Positions 61,462 to 64,000 of a stretch of 64,000 nt of DNA are shown here, piece by piece (position 1 is the stretch's first letter; each line of letters starts with the position of its first letter). A program made the translations under genes and the position numbers. The notes beneath the pieces are model-generated. The model was not told where the DNA came from. It was given only the letters and a program-made list of their open reading frames with translations, and ran no database searches. Origin of the DNA: Microplitis mediator (lineage: Eukaryota; Arthropoda; Insecta; Hymenoptera; Braconidae); NCBI RefSeq assembly GCF_029852145.1, contig NC_079974.1:20872082-20936081 (forward strand), written 5' to 3'.

Positions 61462-62126
61462 TGGGATCAAAATTATATATGGTAGATATACATATGCAAA
61501 AACACGTACGTACAATAAATGTCAAGTTAACGAGACGCACGTTTAAACATATCCCCGTAAGAAAACTCTATATATATATACATATATATAAATACATATA
61601 TATATACTGAGAAAAAAATAACCTTTGGAGAGATTGTATTTTCCCACTAGAAATTTCGATACGAAAACTTTAAATTCAATAGAATTTTGGTTTGAAAATT
61701 TCAAGGTTTCATTCAAAATTATTTTGTAAATTCAAAAATTTCCAGTTCAAAATTCGCGGGTTTAATTTTTAAAAAATTTGAATTTTTCTGGTAAGAAAAT
61801 TTCCCTTCAGGTTAAATATGAAAAATTTTCTTAATTTGCTCGAAAATATTTTTTACTAAAGTTATTTTTTTTCTCAGTATATATATATATGAATATATAT
61901 ACTTATATAATATTAAAAATAATAAATAGAGATGTTATTCGTTCTTTGATAATACAGCCGTGCGCACATACGTCTACGATAAATATATACGTGTACATGT
62001 CGCATTAGGTAGATATATAGTATATATAAATATATATATGTATATATTAACATGATAACAACGATATTTTCACAATGTACCTTTTAGTCGAGTTAGCGAG
62101 CTTCTCTGAAAATGCTCGGGCTCAGA
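47521..62126 (-). CDS. 3' part of an unnamed low-complexity gene with a 31-residue glutamine run
   Basis: Four well-supported minus-strand exons, 52262-52069, 51451-51062, 50910-50676 and 47789-47521, join in phase and end at TGA (47523-47521). A 46-base exon at 62126-62081 (SEPEHFQRSSLTRLK) has clean splice sites and the phase needed to join 52262, but is only a suggestion. The visible part is 377 residues. It holds a conserved-looking block GHDTLSDFVTFVCQEAENTQ, then Pro-, Ala-, Ser- and Gln-rich sequence (GGSGSPPTSSSS, GAAAAAAAQNQQDQQ). These are followed by SSMSGVISPTNLSLFSSPV, PPRWNTAPFINLEDDYNM and DEERYFHPVHTSN, a His/Gln tract, and 31 uninterrupted Gln encoded by mixed CAG/CAA. I see no folded domain and do not recognise the family. 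The composition suggests a transcriptional regulator or RNA-binding protein. The 5' end lies beyond the window. Confidence 0.75.
47557..47649 (-). repeat. CAG/CAA trinucleotide repeat encoding 31 Gln
   Basis: These 93 bases of in-frame CAG and CAA are interspersed rather than pure, which tends to make such tracts stable. A second run of Gln and His codons lies immediately upstream in the gene (47650-47690). Confidence 0.95.
48007..50609. repeat. 2.6-kb palindrome within an intron of the polyglutamine gene
   Basis: The ends GACAGCTGAGCAAGATCACG and the inverted CGTGATCTTGCTCAGCTGTC begin arms of about 650 bp (48007-48655 and 49960-50609) that differ at only a few positions where I compared them. 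AT-rich TAATAATTA sequence follows. A second mirrored element lies at the centre (48891-49842), with ends CACCGGCACACAAAA and arms of about 350 bp. No transposase is visible. It occupies about 90% of the intron 47790-50675. Confidence 0.9.
53120..53228. repeat. Near-perfect 109-bp palindrome
   Basis: CCCATACGAAAAAAATATAT and TCCGGATATATCCGGGCAAA at the left are mirrored by TTTGCCCGGATATATCTGGA and ATATATTTTTTTCGTATGGG. Each arm is about 50 bp. A family A element abuts its right end. Confidence 0.8.
53229..53430. repeat. Family A foldback element
   Basis: TACTGAAGTTAGCAGACAATT to GACGTTGGCTAATTTCAGTATCA. Its left terminus is shortened where the palindrome begins. Confidence 0.75.
54463..54750. 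repeat. Inverted-repeat element with ACACAGAAAAA ends
   Basis: ACACAGAAAAAAAAAACTTC and TTGACGCAAGAAAAATTTT are mirrored by AAAATTTTCTTGCGTCAATA and TTTTTTTTGTGTA. The body repeats TTTCTTGGG/CCCAAGAAA motifs. Confidence 0.65.
55385..55796. repeat. Two family A foldback elements, back to back
   Basis: Copies at 55385-55589 and 55593-55796 lie in opposite orientation and are separated by 3 bases. Both have intact ATGATACTGAA and inverted ATCAT ends. Confidence 0.75.
56704..56966. repeat. Inverted-repeat element, CGGGAGT family, copy 2
   Basis: CCCTGTAAAAAATCGGGAGTG is mirrored by CACTCCGAAATTTTTTACAG. GGAGTAAATT and TTTACTCC motifs recur inside. It is better preserved than the copy at 33118-33345. 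Confidence 0.7.
57822..58198. repeat. Foldback element
   Basis: AAAATTTTGGGAATTTTACG, TTTTCGTGGTGCCGCTAAATG and GAATTCTTGTAGAACTC on the left are mirrored by GAGTTCTGCTAGAATTC, CATTTGGTGGCGCCACGGAAA and ACTTTCCAAAATTTT on the right. Confidence 0.75.
59155..60360. repeat. Nested pair of inverted-repeat elements
   Basis: The outer ends TACACTCAGAAAATTAA and TTAATTTTCTGAGTGTA bound a 1.2-kb unit. Nested at 59414-60195 is an element with ends CTACACTGTAAAAAA and TTTTTACAGTGTAG. Its left side iterates GTGTTAAAATAACGCCGCCG and its right side iterates a roughly 21-bp unit, TTTTACACCGATATTACTCC, about fifteen times. The two halves are complementary in theme (CGGTGTTAAAA against TTTTACACCG). Confidence 0.8.
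61340..61460. repeat. AAT microsatellite
   Basis: About 17 uninterrupted AAT units lie at 61408-61457. No gene association is evident. Confidence 0.9.
61606..61880. repeat. Inverted-repeat element with ACTGAGAAAAAAATAACC ends
   Basis: ACTGAGAAAAAAATAACCTTTGG is mirrored by ACTAAAGTTATTTTTTTTCTCAGT. The inner arms AAATTTC and GAAATTT recur throughout. TATA microsatellite lies on both flanks. Confidence 0.65.
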
Positions 62127-62611
62127 CTGAAACAGAGATCACGCGTAATCCACGATTAGTGATTCCCAGATTTTATTTTATTATTATTTTTCACGATAAA
62201 ACTTTTTGGCTAGTTGTTATTGTCTCTTGTTGTGTATTAGAGTTGTACTATACCACAGCATAATATTATACCGTATCAGAGCACCATAGCAAGAGTTAAA
62301 GTATCACGATCAACCCCTAAGACAGCGTCTTTATACTTTAAATCCTTTTAATCCTCTCCTCTGGAGTTTATACATGTCCTTTTTCGTGGACAAACTTTTT
62401 AAAACTTTAAAGTTTACTCGTTTTAAATTAAACTTATTCAATTTAATGTTTGCTTCTGTTAATTAATTAATTTTTTTTTCCTTTTATTCACTTATTTATT
62501 TCATTAATAAATTGTTGGTGAGATATATATATTATTAAGACTTACAACGATGCCTAAGTCAGCTCAGAATGGGTTTATCGCATACTGGACATATTTGTTA
62601 TTGTTGTTGTC

Positions 62612-63866
62612 ACACAGAAAAAAATAATTTATTGGTGTAAGAAATTTTTTGTATTAAGATAAGAGACCTAGTACCGGATCAGGGAACTAGTACCCGATTA
62701 CTCATGTATTTGTATATTAGGGTAGTCGTTAAAAATTAAATTTTCTCAGGCACCCTATAAAAAGCTTCTTTTTAGTGAAAAAATACATGGGGAATTTGGT
62801 TTTTTCTTTTAAAGTAAAAAGAACACGTGCCAGGACGATCAAAGTTCATTTTTCGATACAATCGCGGTTTTTTTTAAATATCTCATGAAATATGCAGATT
62901 AAAAGAAAAAATTACAGGAACAATTTTGTAGGAAATTAAATTCTTGACAAAAAAGGTCATATTGATTTTTTTTATAAAATGTGTATTTATGAAGATATTT
63001 TTAAAAAACTGTTTTTAGATCTGATAAATTGAGCGTTTTAAGGATTACAAACGTTTTTTTTAAATATCTCATGAAATATGCAGATCAAAGAAAAAAATCA
63101 TAGAAACAATTTTGTAGGAAATTAAATTTTTGACAAAAAAGGTCATTTTCATTTTTTTTATAAAATGTGTATTTACGAAGATATTTTAAAAAAACTTTTT
63201 TTAGATCTGATGAATTGAGCGTTTTAAGGATTACAAATTTTGAAAATAACATTTTTCTAAGTATATAGAAACTACAACAAGTATTAATGATTGATATGTT
63301 ACGAGTTACGAAGTTGTCTATATTTAAGAAAAAAAATTATTTTTAAATTCGTTATCCTTAAAATGCTCAATTAATAAGATCTAAAAAAGTTTTTTTAAAA
63401 TATCTTCATAAATACACATTTTATAAAAAAATTAGACATGACCTTTTTTGTTAAAAATTTAATTTCCTACAAAATTGTTCCTATGATTTTTTCCTTTAAT
63501 CTGCATATTTCATGAGATATTTAAAAAAAACCGTGATCGTATCGAAAAATGAACTTTGATCGTCCTACGGAACGTGTTCTTTTTATGGGGCGTCTGGGAA
63601 AATTCAATTTTTAACAACCATCCTAATATCTATATTTACTAAATACAGATATATAAATACATGAGTAATCGAGTTTTAGTTCCCTGATCGGGTACTGAGT
63701 CTTTTACCTTCCAAATTAAAGGCGAAAATTTTCTTAGGTCGAGAAAAATTTTTTTTCGGGTAAGAAATTTCTTCTTGTGCCGAAAAAATTAAATGTTTTC
63801 AATTTATAATACAAAAAATTTCGAGCGGGTAAAATATATCGCCAAGAAATAATTTTTTTCTGTGTA
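62612..63866. repeat. Nested inverted-repeat elements at the right end of the window
   Basis: The outer ends ACACAGAAAAAAATAATTT and the inverted AAATAATTTTTTTCTGTGT bound 1.25 kb. Nested inside is a 1.05-kb element (62659-63707) with GAGACCTAGTACCGGATCAGGG and CCCTGATCGGGTACTGAGTC ends, the same termini as the 136-bp element at 6520. Its body carries two direct copies and one inverted copy of a roughly 190-bp unit containing ATCTCATGAAATATGCAGAT (62879, 63065 and, inverted, 63501). Confidence 0.8.
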
Positions 63867-64000
63867 TAGTTTAATTTTATTTTGTCGACATAACAACAAA
63901 ATAATCGATAGAGGGAAAAAGAGAGACGGATAATGAGAGAAACATAAAGGGTGTAAATGGTTGTAATTTAAAAATCAATAATTGATATTATATAAATAAA

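Larger units (their letters stand above)
52263..62080. other. Presumed 9.8-kb intron of the polyglutamine gene, rich in repeats
   Basis: No exon was recognised on either strand. GC-richer sequence at 52430-52990 is unexplained. The rest is AT-rich with the elements listed below, plus GACA and TACAG microsatellites at 56435-56555. Confidence 0.45.

Overview
This is animal nuclear DNA, most likely from a hymenopteran insect. It is very AT-rich. The coding exons are GC-richer islands split by GT-AG introns, and the space between them is packed with short inverted-repeat elements. The best taxonomic clue is a selenophosphate synthetase 1 gene with an in-frame UGA followed by GGGTGT, the hallmark of the SPS1-UGA genes known from Hymenoptera. 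I could not place the genus.

Layout. (1) 37-2492, minus: most of a mitochondrial methylmalonate-semialdehyde dehydrogenase gene, running off the left edge. (2) 3900-7444, plus: SPS1-UGA, head-to-head with the first gene across a GC-rich, CCAAT-containing segment. (3) 7445-11980: gene-free, with decayed tandem repeats and a five-unit 80-bp array. (4) 11981-16411, minus: a highly diverged kinesin-like gene whose C-terminal part carries C2H2 zinc fingers. It has an in-frame stop and an inverted-repeat element at its 5' side, so it may be a pseudogene. (5) 19586-21283, plus: adenylate kinase 3. (6) 22392-25669, minus: an ATG4C/D-type autophagy protease, tail-to-tail with AK3. (7) 28758-36827, plus: ceramide kinase, head-to-head with ATG4. 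(8) 36828-47520: gene-free and rich in repeats. (9) 47521 to at least 62126, minus: the 3' part of a low-complexity, polyglutamine gene I could not name. One of its introns is almost filled by a 2.6-kb palindrome. (10) The right end holds nested inverted-repeat elements.

The genes do not form a pathway. They are ordinary housekeeping functions: mitochondrial valine catabolism and nucleotide balance, selenophosphate synthetase 1, autophagy and sphingolipid phosphorylation. All multi-exon models for the named genes were joined by hand, and the reading phase agrees at every junction.

The most notable items are four. The SPS1 UGA is followed, after 8 nt, by a 15-bp two-part hairpin. The kinesin/zinc-finger gene is unusual and damaged. 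The 2.6-kb near-perfect palindrome lies inside an intron. At least 23 copies or fragments of one foldback element family are scattered through the window.
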